Shown here piece by piece: positions 24,718 through 34,972 of a DNA stretch of 64,000 nt (positions within the stretch are counted from its first letter, which is position 1; every line of letters begins with the position of its first letter). The stretch spans positions 17,233,992 through 17,297,991 of the forward strand of contig NC_079375.1 of assembly GCF_021018895.1 (NCBI RefSeq), given 5' to 3'. Under the pieces are notes generated by a model, which was not told the DNA's origin, did not search any database, and saw only the letters and a list, made by a program, of their open reading frames with translations. A program made the translations under genes and the position numbers. This DNA is from Seriola aureovittata (taxonomy: Eukaryota > Chordata > Actinopteri > Carangiformes > Carangidae).

Positions 24718-26447
24718 CCTTGGACCATATTCATCAAACTTGTCTGAATTATATTTAGAGTGTTTTAAAGAGCCACTTTGCAGTAAAAGTTTTCTGCTAT
24801 GACACATTTATCAATCACCTTCCTCCAACCTACAGCAACTTTTTAGAGACGTATCACGAAGCACCAGGCAGGTGCAACAGGTTCCTCACGATGAGCGACC
24901 CCATTCATATTATCACACTGTTTTCACATTGATTTCACATTCTTACTATGAAAAATACAGATTACAACCCCTTTTGCAACCCCCTCACTTTACAAGTAGC
25001 AGGTAAAATAAAAGATATTTAACATTCACTTAGTGCGTTTTTGGTTTTGAATGGCAACAAATCTCTGTCATGTTAATTCATTTGGTCGTGCATCTAGTTC
25101 TGTAATCTTATTTCTTATAATCTTATTTACTTGCAGACTTACTCCAGATCCACCTGAAACAAGAGAAACTACATACCGTGACCCAGTGAAATGGTTTAAC
25201 CTAAAGTCAGGATATAGGATTTGAAGGATGAATGTGAGCATGAGAATGTGACATAACTTGTTGAAGTACATTATTTTACATCTAAGAATTATTAATTATC
25301 TAAATACTGTATATTGCAATGTGCTGTGCAATGAAACTGTACTGCAGCAGTCAAGTCCACGCTTTGTGTTTTTGTCTGTAATCAGCTGGGGGTCAAACCA
25401 GGCAGCATGTCACTCTAGATCAGCTCACACTCACTGCCTCAGTGACTCAGAGTTCTTAGAGGAAGGAAGTGGGTGAAGCTACAGTAGGATTGCATGGCAC
25501 CGAGCGCCGTCACGAGTATCGTCTCTCTTTGCAAACTCAAAACAACTGCAGCGTCCTTGACATTTCACACTGCAGCTCACTGGACTGATGTCAGCTTGGA
25601 AAATGTTCCGTTTTCTTTGTAAACACTGGGAGCTGTGGTTTACGGTTCATGTTGTCGTTGGCTGTCACTGGTTGTCGCTGTCACGATGTTCATGAAGTCG
25701 ACAAGTGACCAGAAGTTTGTGAATGTGTTCGTATTCTGTTTGTTCCACTTTTTTTATTCAGATTTTTTATCTCTCCGGACGTTCTACGCCTCGTCACTGT
25801 GGGGATCTGTGAAGCTCTTCCTCGGGCTCATCCTCCATTTTCTCACCTAACTATGTTGTGATGACAGTTTTTCCTTGTTATCGTCACAGCTTTAGGCATT
25901 GTTATTTTATGTTTTCTTTTTATTTATTTATTTGCCACCTTCAGTCTTGGAACTGTAAATCCTTGTTGAGACTTAAACGTAGACAGAAGAGACACAAAAC
26001 ACATAATCTGACTTTTCAGACTTGGAAAAGAAACTTTTATGTTTGACCTGGGCTAGCTGGTATTTCTTGAAGATAAATATGGCCAAAATTAGTCTTTTCA
26101 GACTTTAATGAAATTGTATATCTCTGCTTTGAAGAAATGTACCACAGTTGTCTTCTCCCCTGACCGTTCACAGTCCCCCCCCACCCCCTTCAAAAAGCTG
26201 CTAAATTATATTCCACACTTGACTTGGGCTTAAAATGGAGTGACTAAGCACAGATTTAATACCAGGTTTATAGCTACTTAGCAATGGAAAGTACAAACTG
26301 TCAGCTTTCCTATGGATGTAAAAATGTCAAGTTTGTGCCTCGGTTTGTTTGCAACAATAAAATGTAAAAGCTTTCTCTAATAACCTGCTGACTGCTCAAC
26401 TGCTCATACATCACTGATGCTGAATTGTGTCTCTTTGAGGTTTTTAT

Positions 26448-26462
26448 TGTGTGTGTGTGTGT

Positions 26463-26493
<31 letters not shown>
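26448..26493. repeat. (GT)n microsatellite
   Basis: A GT repeat with one CT interruption near 26467, followed by GA-rich sequence. Confidence 0.93.
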
Positions 26494-26499
<6 letters not shown>

Positions 26500-27546
26500 T
26501 GAGAGAGGGCGAGAGACAGAAAGCCAGACAAAGCTTAGGAGGGACAGATACTGAGGTTGAGGAGAGCCACGCTCTGCTGGCCAAATATAAAGGCTTATAA
26601 AGGCTACCAGTCAGCATGGATGACCTATTTACGGTCAGACACACTGCCTCACAAACACACAAATACACACCAGACAATGTCCGCCACCTTATTTTTCTCC
26701 ATAGTTATTTGAGAAGCGTCTTTTCTTGGAGACCCTAATTTTAATCAGATTAACCTGACGGTCTACATTCGGTGAGACAACGGGTGTTTGAAACATCTGG
26801 CCGTGGTCATCAGTGTTGTGATGATGCATGTGCGATTAGACAGGGATGTCGTTCCCCAACATCTGTTCATTAGGTCAGCTGTCTAAAACTTAGCTATTTT
26901 TAGCTTTTGGGCTGATTTCCCTCCCATTTTACTTCCATTCTCTCTATGGACAGCTGGCCTGTGGCAGACTCTGCCTTCCACACTGTCTAGATAGTTGTGG
27001 GATTTGCCACTGCTGTTGCCTTAACATCTGGCAGATGTTAATTTACAGTGTGTAGTGTGGATTTGGGGACTCCTGCTGGGATTTTGTGTGTGTCGCCTGT
27101 CCAGGTGTAGGAACATGATGTAAGACTAACCCTGTGCTCTTTAATTTTCAAGAGAAATATGGAAGCAGTCAGATGCACAGAAGGACGCAGTCTGCTGATA
27201 AAACCACCTGCTGCAACAATGGTAGAAAAACATATCCTCTGTGTTTAGGATGGGAGTGAGAGTAAAGGTGTATATGTATTTGCCTGCTCACTGGATGATG
27301 GTGCAGACTCCTCTGGGTCTATGTGTTTGATGAAGTGTGTGTGTGTGTTTTAAGGATCCCCGCCTGTCCTTGAGTCAAGCAGTGAGGACCTTGTGTGCCT
27401 TGACGATGTCAGCTCACTGATTCATGCTGCGACTCTGCCACTGACCCATAGCATGACTCTCTGGGGTGGAGTGGGGGGGTTGGGGGGTGGGGGTTGGAGA
27501 CAGGTTGCATCCATCACACTGCCGAAGAGCTGGGCAGATATGCACT

Positions 27547-27580
<34 letters not shown>
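27547..27580. repeat. (CA)n microsatellite
   Basis: About 16 CA units, directly left of a dispersed repeat. Confidence 0.9.
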
Positions 27581-27583
<3 letters not shown>

Positions 27584-27594
27584 GCTATATACAC

Positions 27595-28195
27595 TCAGAA
27601 GAAGACCAAGACTTTATAGCCATGCTAGCAGCCGAAGCAAAGCCGTACTTTAAGCTAAATGCTAGTACATGCTAGCTTGCTGATGTTCAGCAATAATATC
27701 CTTAACAACTTATTTTATCATCTTAGCACACTGACATCTACAAATAATAGATTAAACCATATTTCATCTCTCCAACAGATATTTCAATAAAAAAAACAAG
27801 TTATCATCAATGTTATGAGCATTCATCATCTGGCCATCATGATCTGCACAAAAGTTTGTGCCAATCCTCAGAGTGGATGTTGAGATATTTCACTAAATGA
27901 CTGAAAAGTTTGATCTCATTGGAATTGGCATTGGAAGAAAAATCTGATGAATTTATCCTAAAGAGACCCTAAATGTCTGTTCTAAATTTCATGGCAAACC
28001 ATCCAATAGCCGTTGAGATATTTCACTCTGAATCACAAATGTCACCGTGGCACTGGAGGAAAAGTCAGGGGGTCACTAAAGTCGTTAAGATTCATCCTCG
28101 GGGGGCCATGAGTAGTTGTCAGGATATTTTCAGTCTGGGCCAAGGCAGTGAACCAACCGACAAACATCGCCAATGCTAGAGCTGTGCCACTAAAA
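27595..28195. mobile_element. Dispersed teleost repeat (TTTCATGGCAAACCATCCAA type), degenerate
   Basis: The stretch holds the ordered phrases AAATGCTAGTACATGCTAGC, ATTTCATGGCAAACCATCCA, CAATAGCCGTTGAGATATTT, GAGGAAAAGTCAGGGGGTCA, AAGATTCATCCTC and GTGAACCAACCGACAAACAT. Together these are characteristic of a very common, non-coding interspersed repeat of fish genomes. The GTTGAGATATTTCA phrase appears twice (about 27879 and 28010), as it does in that repeat. Boundaries are approximate and its transposon class is not determined here. Confidence 0.55.
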
Positions 28196-30006
28196 CATCT
28201 AAAATATCATCATGTCACTGCCACAAAAAATTTGCCAGATGGTGCCGGGACACACACGCAAATTTTGTTTGATTTCAGTTTATAAATAGCTTGTTACTTC
28301 AGAACATCTGTATACTCGTGTTTGTTTTTCAGATCTCTCTGTTCCTCTCCTGGGCTCTATTCCGTGGAGACACTGAGGTTTGCTGCTCTGTTGTTGTGGT
28401 CATGGTGAGTTGTTGCTGGTTGACAGTGCGAGGCTGAGTTGTTGCTGAGAAATGGGTCAGTTTCCGCAGCGGTCGGCACAGCAGCCTCTCTGTGCCTGCG
28501 TTTTGTCTGCAAGCGAAAGGAAAAAAATCATGCCAGATTTCAACCAGGTCCTTCAGATACGGGATCTGTAAACAGTGTTTTCCAGGCCTGTCGAAAATGG
28601 CGGGATTTATCCACCCTGAGGCTTAGTAGATGAGACACAATCTCTGGGGGTTTTACTGCAGTTTGTGTGTGTGTTATCATGTGTGAAAATATGAGTGTTG
28701 TGCATGTGTGCAAAGAATTTGTGTCTGCCATCATTTAAATTTAGCTTTAATCCCATTTCATCCTGTTTGATCCCATTGATGCCGACGCATTGAAACAGTC
28801 AGATATGATTAGGCATTCAAGAGGCTGTTTTTCTAAATCCAACTTGCTAGAAAGAGAATTGAGGCGAAGCCGTCAGCAGAGAGGGATACTGACAACTTTT
28901 GGCTCTTTCAACTCTGCGACTCGCCCTCTGCCCATTAAGCACAAACCAACTCATATATTATTAATCTGTTTGGCTCTTCCTCCTTCCACTGCCAGCATCA
29001 GAGTGCATTTTAACATGATACTTCCTGGTGGTGGTGATATAGTGTATTCTCTCTCATTTTCACTTCATCTGAAAAACAAACATTCAAGTAAATAGTCAAG
29101 TTTAACATCTGGGGTGTCTGGTAAGCAGTTTCTGTCTGAAAGCAAAAAAAAAAAACTTTCCACACTTTCTTATTAAGCAACATTTTCTTCAAGTATGACA
29201 GTATTCCTGCCCTTTCCTGGTAAGTGGATGGACACTGTTGTGTTCCAGATCTAATGCCAGGTGCTCTTTGACTGTCTCTGAGTTGAAAAACAGTGCGTGG
29301 GAGAGATGACAGGTTGCCTGAAGGAATGTTAAAGCACGAGTGATTCATCTCATCTTCGTGCAAGAGGGACCAAAACGATTTTTAATTCATACCCAGCAAA
29401 ATGCCACATCCTACGCATACACGCATCAGCATATACCTGATCAAACACATAACATGACTTGAGTACACAGCGATTCAAACACCTATTTCTTCTCGCGTTC
29501 GGATAGGCACGACGGCGTGCGTGGTTGTTGAGGAGCTCAGTCTGTGTTTGTGCGTGGTGATAATAAATTCATTGTGTTTGTCAAAATGGAGCAGACGGCC
29601 TCAGTGCTGCAAGAGCAGAGGAGATGCAACATGCATGAATTCAGCTGAAGCAAGAAGGTCCCAGTGTCCCAGTTCTCCATGAATCCATAGATGAATTAGT
29701 GAAAAGACAAATTATGTTAAATATCTTAAAGGGATCTGGGTTCCTGTAATGGGGTCTCGTCAGTTGTATTTTAATGCCGTGTCATGATATGTCTCAAATC
29801 TCCACAGCTTTCAGTACAATATTACTTAAACTGCAGAACACATAGATAATTTACAGCCATGTGGATGTAATTTTTATGAGCCTGGGAGATGATGGATGAT
29901 AGGCTCCTTTCTTTTTCACATCCTCTTCCTGTCTTTACTGACTTCTCTTTTTTCCTGTCTCTCCCCTCTCTGTTTCTGTTCCTGTCTTCTCCCTCTCTCG
30001 TCCTGC

Positions 30007-30063
30007 AGGTGTATGGTGTACTGACCCTGCCTGCGACAGGCGAGGAGTCAGAGGACCAGGGCC
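30007..30063 (+). promoter_or_regulatory. lingo3: Splice acceptor and 5' UTR leading into lingo3, with minimal uORF
   Basis: A roughly 90-base polypyrimidine tract ends in CAG at 30006-30008, so a transcribed exon begins at 30009. The first coding exon therefore carries 55 nt of 5' UTR. Inside it, ATG-GTG-TAC-TGA at 30013-30024 is a three-codon upstream ORF that ends 39 nt before the main start. The main ATG at 30064 has G at -3 (GCCATGA), a favourable context. Confidence 0.7.
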
Positions 30064-32417
30064 ATGATTGGCTCTCCTGGCCCTGGTGGGCGTGCCTTAG
30101 TGCCATGGCCGAGGGTGTGGCGATGGGTCCTAGCTGCTTCTCTGGTTGCCATGATAACCTTGACGCTGCCAGGAAGTAGCCAGGCCTGTCCGCCACGGTG
30201 CGAGTGCTCGGCTCAGCTGAGGTCGGTGTCGTGTCAGCGGCGGCGGCTCACCAACATCCCAGAGGGCATTCCCACAGAGACACAGCTCCTGGACCTCAGC
30301 AAGAACCGGCTCCGCTGGGTGCAGGCCGGTGACCTGGCACCATACCCACGACTGGAGGAAGTGGACCTGAGTGAGAACCTCATTGCCACATTAGAGCCCA
30401 ATGCCTTCGCCACCCTCCAGAGTCTTAAAGTGCTGAAGTTAAGGGGAAACCAGCTGAAGTTAGTGCCCATGGGGGCCTTCGCCAAGCTGGGCAATCTGAC
30501 CAGCCTGGACCTGAGTGAGAATAAAATGGTGATTTTATTGGACTACACCTTCCAGGATCTGAGGAGTCTGAAACATCTGGAGGTGGGAGACAACGACCTG
30601 GTTTACATATCCCACAAGGTAAGCCATCCAGTATCCTGCCAGTCCAGTACATGACTGTTTTACTAATGAAAAACTGGATGGAAGAACATTTACTTTATTT
30701 TTAAGAAATTAGATCATGGAGGATCAGACTTTCATACTGGTAGTAGTGGAGTATATTCTGAGGTGTATTATACAAGACATTTAGTAGCTAATGGCCCTTT
30801 TAAGTTTCTGTCACCAGTTAAGTGTAGAGTAGTGTCTTCACATCAACACTGAACATTCACATTAAACCCCTCTGTCCCCTGTATTCTCCAGGCATTCTCA
30901 GGGCTGCTGGGACTCGAGGATCTCACAATAGAGCGCTGCAACCTGACATCCATCTCTGGCCAGACACTGTCCTATCTCCGCAGCCTGGTCACCCTTCGCC
31001 TCTGTCACCTCAGCATCACTGCCCTGGAGGACCAGAACTTCCGCAAGCTCTCCAACCTGCGGGGTCTGGACATCGATCATTGGCCGTACCTGGAGTACAT
31101 CTCCCCTCTGAGTTTCCAGGGCCTGGACCTCCACTGGCTCTCCATCACCAACACCAACATCACCTCTGTCCCCTCCGCCTCCTTCAAGAACCTGGTGCAC
31201 CTCACCCACCTCAACCTCTCCTACAACCCCATCACCACACTAGAGCCCTGGGCCTTCAAGGACCTGCTCAGACTGAAGGAGCTCATCATGGTAAGCACAG
31301 GGTTGATGACAGTGGAGCCCCATGCCTTCGGAGGCCTCCGGCAGATCCGGGTGCTCAACTTCTCCTCCAACGACCTGCAGACTCTGGAAGAGGGCTCCTT
31401 CCACTCTGTCAACAGTCTGGAGACCCTCAGAGTGGATGGGAACCCCCTGATGTGTGACTGCCGTCTGTTGTGGATCCTGCAAAGACGCAAGACCCTCAAC
31501 TTTGACGGCAGAGTGCCGGTGTGTGCGGGGCCGGTGGAGGTGCAAGGGGTCAGCCTCAGCACCTTCACCGATTCTGCACTCTTCGATCACTTTACATGCC
31601 AGAAACCTAAGATACGCAACCGCAAGCTGCAGCAGGTAATGAAGATCATCTTCATCTACATTTAGGTTTAATACTAAGTAAGATAAGAGCAAAAGCTATT
31701 GGTTTGATAACTGAGGTCATGAGAATAGCTTCTGCTGCAAAAAGTATTATGTAACACTGTCAGATTTCGCTGTGTAATTATTCTGCTGTGTTTTCTGACT
31801 CTCCTGCGTTTATTAGTCCATGCACTCCTTTCCTCCGCCTCCCACAGGTGATCGCTCGTGAAGGCCAGCCAGTGAGTTTTCTGTGTCGAGCTGAGGGAGA
31901 ACCTGCACCTGCTATTGTCTGGATTTCCCCACAGCGTAGACGGATCACAGCGAAGAGCTCAGGGCGCATTACTGTTCTCCCTAGTGGCACCCTGGAGATC
32001 CGCTACGCCCAGCTCACCGACAGCGGAACATACATCTGCATTGCCAGTAACGCTGGAGGTAATGACACCTACTTCGCCACACTCACAGTGCGTGGCCAGC
32101 CGCTTGACGCCGCCTCAGCCTTCTTTCTCAACCGCTCGCTGTACAGCGGCGAGTTCTTCAACGACACAAATCTGAACAGCACACGTGTTTTCCTCAAGTT
32201 CACCTTGGACCTGACCACCATCTTGGTCTCCACTGCAATGGGTTGCATCACCTTCCTGGGGGTGGTCCTCTTCTGTTTCCTGCTGTTGTTCGTGTGGAGC
32301 CGGGGACGCGGCCAACGCAAGAACAACTTCACAGTGGAGTACTCTTTCCGGAAATCCGAACCCGCAACTGGAGGCTCCTCGGGAGGGACCAGGAAGTTCA
32401 ATATGAAGATGATATGA
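30064..32417 (+). CDS. lingo3: LINGO3: leucine-rich repeat and Ig domain neural membrane protein
   Basis: Three coding exons, 30064-30618, 30892-31635 and 31848-32417, join in phase 0 to give 622 residues. A hydrophobic signal segment (about 18-41) is followed by an LRRNT cap (C42, C46, C48, C57), about a dozen leucine-rich repeats, an LRRCT cap (C373, C375, C396, C421), an I-type Ig domain (C446, W458, D-S-G-T-Y-I-C at 497), an N-glycosylation-rich stalk, one membrane helix (about 557-583) and a short cytoplasmic tail ending KFNMKMI. The tail GRGQRKNNFTVEYSFRK and the block VSTAMGCITFLGVVLFCF match LINGO3 better than LINGO1, whose tail differs. LINGO proteins sit at the neuronal surface; LINGO1 limits axon growth and myelination as a Nogo-receptor partner, while LINGO3 is less studied. 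Human LINGO3 is about 590 residues; the longer N-terminus here depends on the chosen ATG (Met30 is an alternative). Confidence 0.95.
30619..30891 (+). other. lingo3: lingo3 coding intron 1 (273 bp, phase 0)
   Basis: The donor is AAG|GTAAGC and the acceptor TTCTCCAG|GC. It separates ...Y-I-S-H-K (residue 185) from A-F-S-G-L-L, which aligns without gap to the continuous LRR sequence of other LINGO proteins. Reading through the intron hits a stop after 12 codons, so splicing is required. Confidence 0.92.
31636..31847 (+). other. lingo3: lingo3 coding intron 2 (212 bp, phase 0)
   Basis: The donor is CAG|GTAATG and the acceptor CCCACAG|GT. It falls between the end of LRRCT (R-K-L-Q-Q, residue 433) and the start of the Ig domain (V-I-A-R-E-G-Q). 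It marks the domain boundary exactly and restores the frame seen in the family. Confidence 0.92.
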
Positions 32418-33075
32418 AACAACGCAGCCAGGGGTCCCTCGGGGGAGGCATGAGCACGTCCCAAAAACGTGTTTGACACACGCAAACGCACACAGCCACT
32501 GACTCGCAAAGAAGTTTGAAAGCACAATGTAAGTTCCTGTCCATGGCTCCTTTCAAAATTGAGCGCCCACATCAAAACCGGAGCCATGACTCGATTTGGT
32601 TTGATTTGTGAACGAGAACAAAATGACCCTGACCTCTCTGCCTCTCAGTGGTTTTATTCAGCATGTGGTGAAAAATATGTTTGAATGATACTGTAAGGAA
32701 CTGCAGTAATGATAGATTGGAAAGAGCTACTTGTCATCCATGCTTGATAAGAATAATAGAGTTAAGAATCATAGGCGATAAGTTGTGAATTGGCATGATT
32801 ACCGAGCTGTGGAATACTGGTAGTCCTGTCTCTTGGTTACATTAATGAGGAAATGAAAAAGATTTCCTTTTGATTAAAATTTCCCTTTACTGTATTCTGT
32901 GCAGTCAGGGATTTTAAGAGGAATGTAATTCAAGGAGACCTGGCTGCCATCCATTTATAGAATTTGTAGCTATGCTCCAAGAAAATCTGCCTTGTTAAGA
33001 GTCATGCATGTAGAGTTGCAGTTGAGAGTTAAGTTGTAAATTTATACAGCTAAATAAAACAAATGGTTTTGAAAG
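32418..33075 (+). other. lingo3: Probable lingo3 3' UTR
   Basis: AT-rich non-coding sequence follows the TGA at 32415-32417. The first canonical AATAAA after it is at 33053-33058, giving a 3' UTR of about 660 nt. Longer alternatives exist, for example the CAATAAATC near 34655. Confidence 0.5.
33053..33058 (+). terminator. lingo3: Candidate polyadenylation signal of lingo3
   Basis: AATAAA lies 636 nt after the stop codon. No clear GT-rich downstream element was identified beyond the general T/G-rich sequence at 33060-33100. Confidence 0.45.
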
Positions 33076-33388
33076 AAAATTTGAATATGTTTTCTATAGA
33101 GTATTCAGTATAACAGCCAGCTTTATCTATTCTGACCACGACTGAACAGTGAGGGGGATTATATTGGGTCAAACACTTCATTAACATTATCATATGTCAT
33201 TTGTTTTAATGAGCAAAAGCTTAATGGATGTAGAAGATGATCTGATTATAATATTTGGTGAGAAGGAATGAATTTGGACCATTCACATAAATGACAAATA
33301 GACAAACAAAACATGATTTGGCCTTTACTACGTTAGAATTTGCGACAACGTTAGCTGTGTGAGTTTGGGACGAGCGCACTACCCGGGA

Positions 33389-33476
33389 GTTACCGTGGCT
33401 GCCCGTGGGCCGGAGAGTTTGGTTAGGAAGTCAAGCCCACCGGACACGGGCAGCTACGGTAACCATAGCAACCAAT
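33389..33476. promoter_or_regulatory. GC-rich inverted repeat with RFX X-box and CCAAT box
   Basis: Two 19-base arms, 33389-33407 and 33445-33463, are inverted repeats with a single mismatch. The right arm runs into GTAACC-AT-AGCAAC (33459-33472), a full match to the RFX X-box consensus GTNRCC-N(0-3)-RGYAAC. It is overlapped by CCAAT at 33472-33476. Flanking DNA (33360-33700) is clearly GC-richer than its surroundings. X-box plus CCAAT spacing is seen in RFX/NF-Y regulated promoters. It could be an unannotated promoter or an enhancer. No convincing coding exon follows on either strand. Confidence 0.5.
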
Positions 33477-34332
33477 GCAAGCAAGAGCAAGAAGGGGCCG
33501 GGCTGGTGGCCACGGGAGGGTTGCTCAGTAGCAGAGGAGGGAAGAAAGAAGTCAATGTGACCTCTGCTTTCTCTCCTCTAGATCATATGCTCTTTCATCA
33601 ACAGGAGAGGGACGACCCACCGGCCTCCGCCCTGCCCTGTCCCTGCCCTCTGCTGCGTTGGTGGACGCCTGACCTTCCCAGTGCTGCCAGGGGGGAGCAG
33701 CCTGGAGGGTTGGGTCATACTCAGAGGCAGACAGAGGACACACAGTAGCACTATGGAGGTGTTCACATACATATCAACACATTCATCCTAGTATTGTATA
33801 GCACCTTTTCTCAGGAAAAGTGCAATAACTGGCCGACAGAGTGAGTGTGCACCACAAATAGTTACTCTGTTAAAATAGTACATTCCAACAATACTGTATG
33901 TAGAAACATAAAGCCAAAATTCATTCTCTGAGAGAGAAGTGATGTATATATGTGAGTGAAGAAACAAAGCCATAGTATCTGTAGGTTGTTTTTTTATACA
34001 GTAGTGTGTGCATGATTCAGTTATATAATAATAATTATTGCCATCACTGCCATCTTACAAGCTGTCAGGATGATTACAGGACCATCTGCTGTCACTGTGC
34101 TTGCATAAAGTTGCACCCCATAACGCACACGCATTCACACAAAACACACAACATCAAGGTTATTTGAAATGGTAGGAGCAACACACATAGTTAGATGCGA
34201 ATAAACATGCAAATTGACAGTGCACCACAGCCATCACAAAGTGCGATGCTGAGTGCTCTCTCTCTCTCTCTGTCTCTGACACGGTCAGTGCGCGAATGTC
34301 TCTGCCCCCCTAGCCCAGTGCATCCCCCCTCC

Positions 34333-34374
34333 TCAACCCCACCACCCCCACCCCCACCCCCCTTACACCCCCAC
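34333..34374. other. C-rich tract (G-quadruplex-prone on the - strand)
   Basis: At least five runs of four or more C are separated by one to five bases. The complementary strand fits the four-G-run pattern for a quadruplex. Confidence 0.6.
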
Positions 34375-34871
34375 TGGGTCCTCCTTTGGGAGGGGTCCCT
34401 GGCTGGAGATCGAGGATTCAAATGTAAATGAAGTCGTGTTAACCCTACCCACACCATGTGTATCGTATAGTGGAGAGTAGTACTGTGGTTTTAAAAACAA
34501 CAAAAAAATGACAAAAACTTTCTTTGAAGTGTTCTGTTGTTTTGTTTGTCCTCCATTTTAATTTACTCAGCTGTTGTTCTCCATGACCTTTTAGCTGTTT
34601 CCCATTTTAAAGCTCCTCGTCCTCCATGTGGGACTGTTCTGTTCTCAAGACCCAATAAATCTCACTTACACTAGACTGCCTGTTCACATCTCAGTTGGCA
34701 TATCAACTGAAACCAGACAGAGCAATATCTTGCTCAACAAAAGAGACTTAATCTAAAGCTTTGGTTTCTAATATAGTTTCACAAGTTAAATCAGAGGTAT
34801 TTCAAGAGATAGCAAAATTAAAATTCTGGCCCAACATATGCCTGGGTCCTTGGCCCGAGTCTGGCCCATAC

Positions 34872-34972
34872 ACTTCCACATCTGGGCTGATTCTAGCTGT
34901 TATCCTCCAGTGTTGGCTGACAGCCTGGAAGATTTTGTGTGTGTGTTCCAGAATTGGTCCAGATGTGGAAGT
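34872..34972. repeat. Foldback repeat with 14-bp perfect arms
   Basis: ACTTCCACATCTGG (34872-34885) and its reverse complement (34959-34972) flank a 73-base centre. Nearby phrases TGGCCCGAGTCTGGCCC resemble a TGGCCCA-rich repeat frequent in fish. It is probably a small non-autonomous repeat; the class is unknown. Confidence 0.45.

Noticed and set aside
31240..31692. Antisense open frame of 150 codons across lingo3 exon 2
   Set aside because: It is a shadow of a real, GC-rich coding exon on the other strand. The same holds for 32069-32587 and for the frames opposite or beside onecut3 exon 1.
30064..32417. Assignment as LINGO1, LINGO2 or LINGO4
   Set aside because: The cytoplasmic tail (GRGQRKNNF..VEYSFRK) and linkage to onecut3 fit LINGO3. 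LINGO1 ends with a different KHNIEIEYVPRK-type tail.
33359..33748. 129-codon + strand open frame downstream of lingo3
   Set aside because: It starts with a GTG codon, has low-complexity G/S/P/Q composition and no recognisable domain. It is better explained by GC-rich regulatory DNA.
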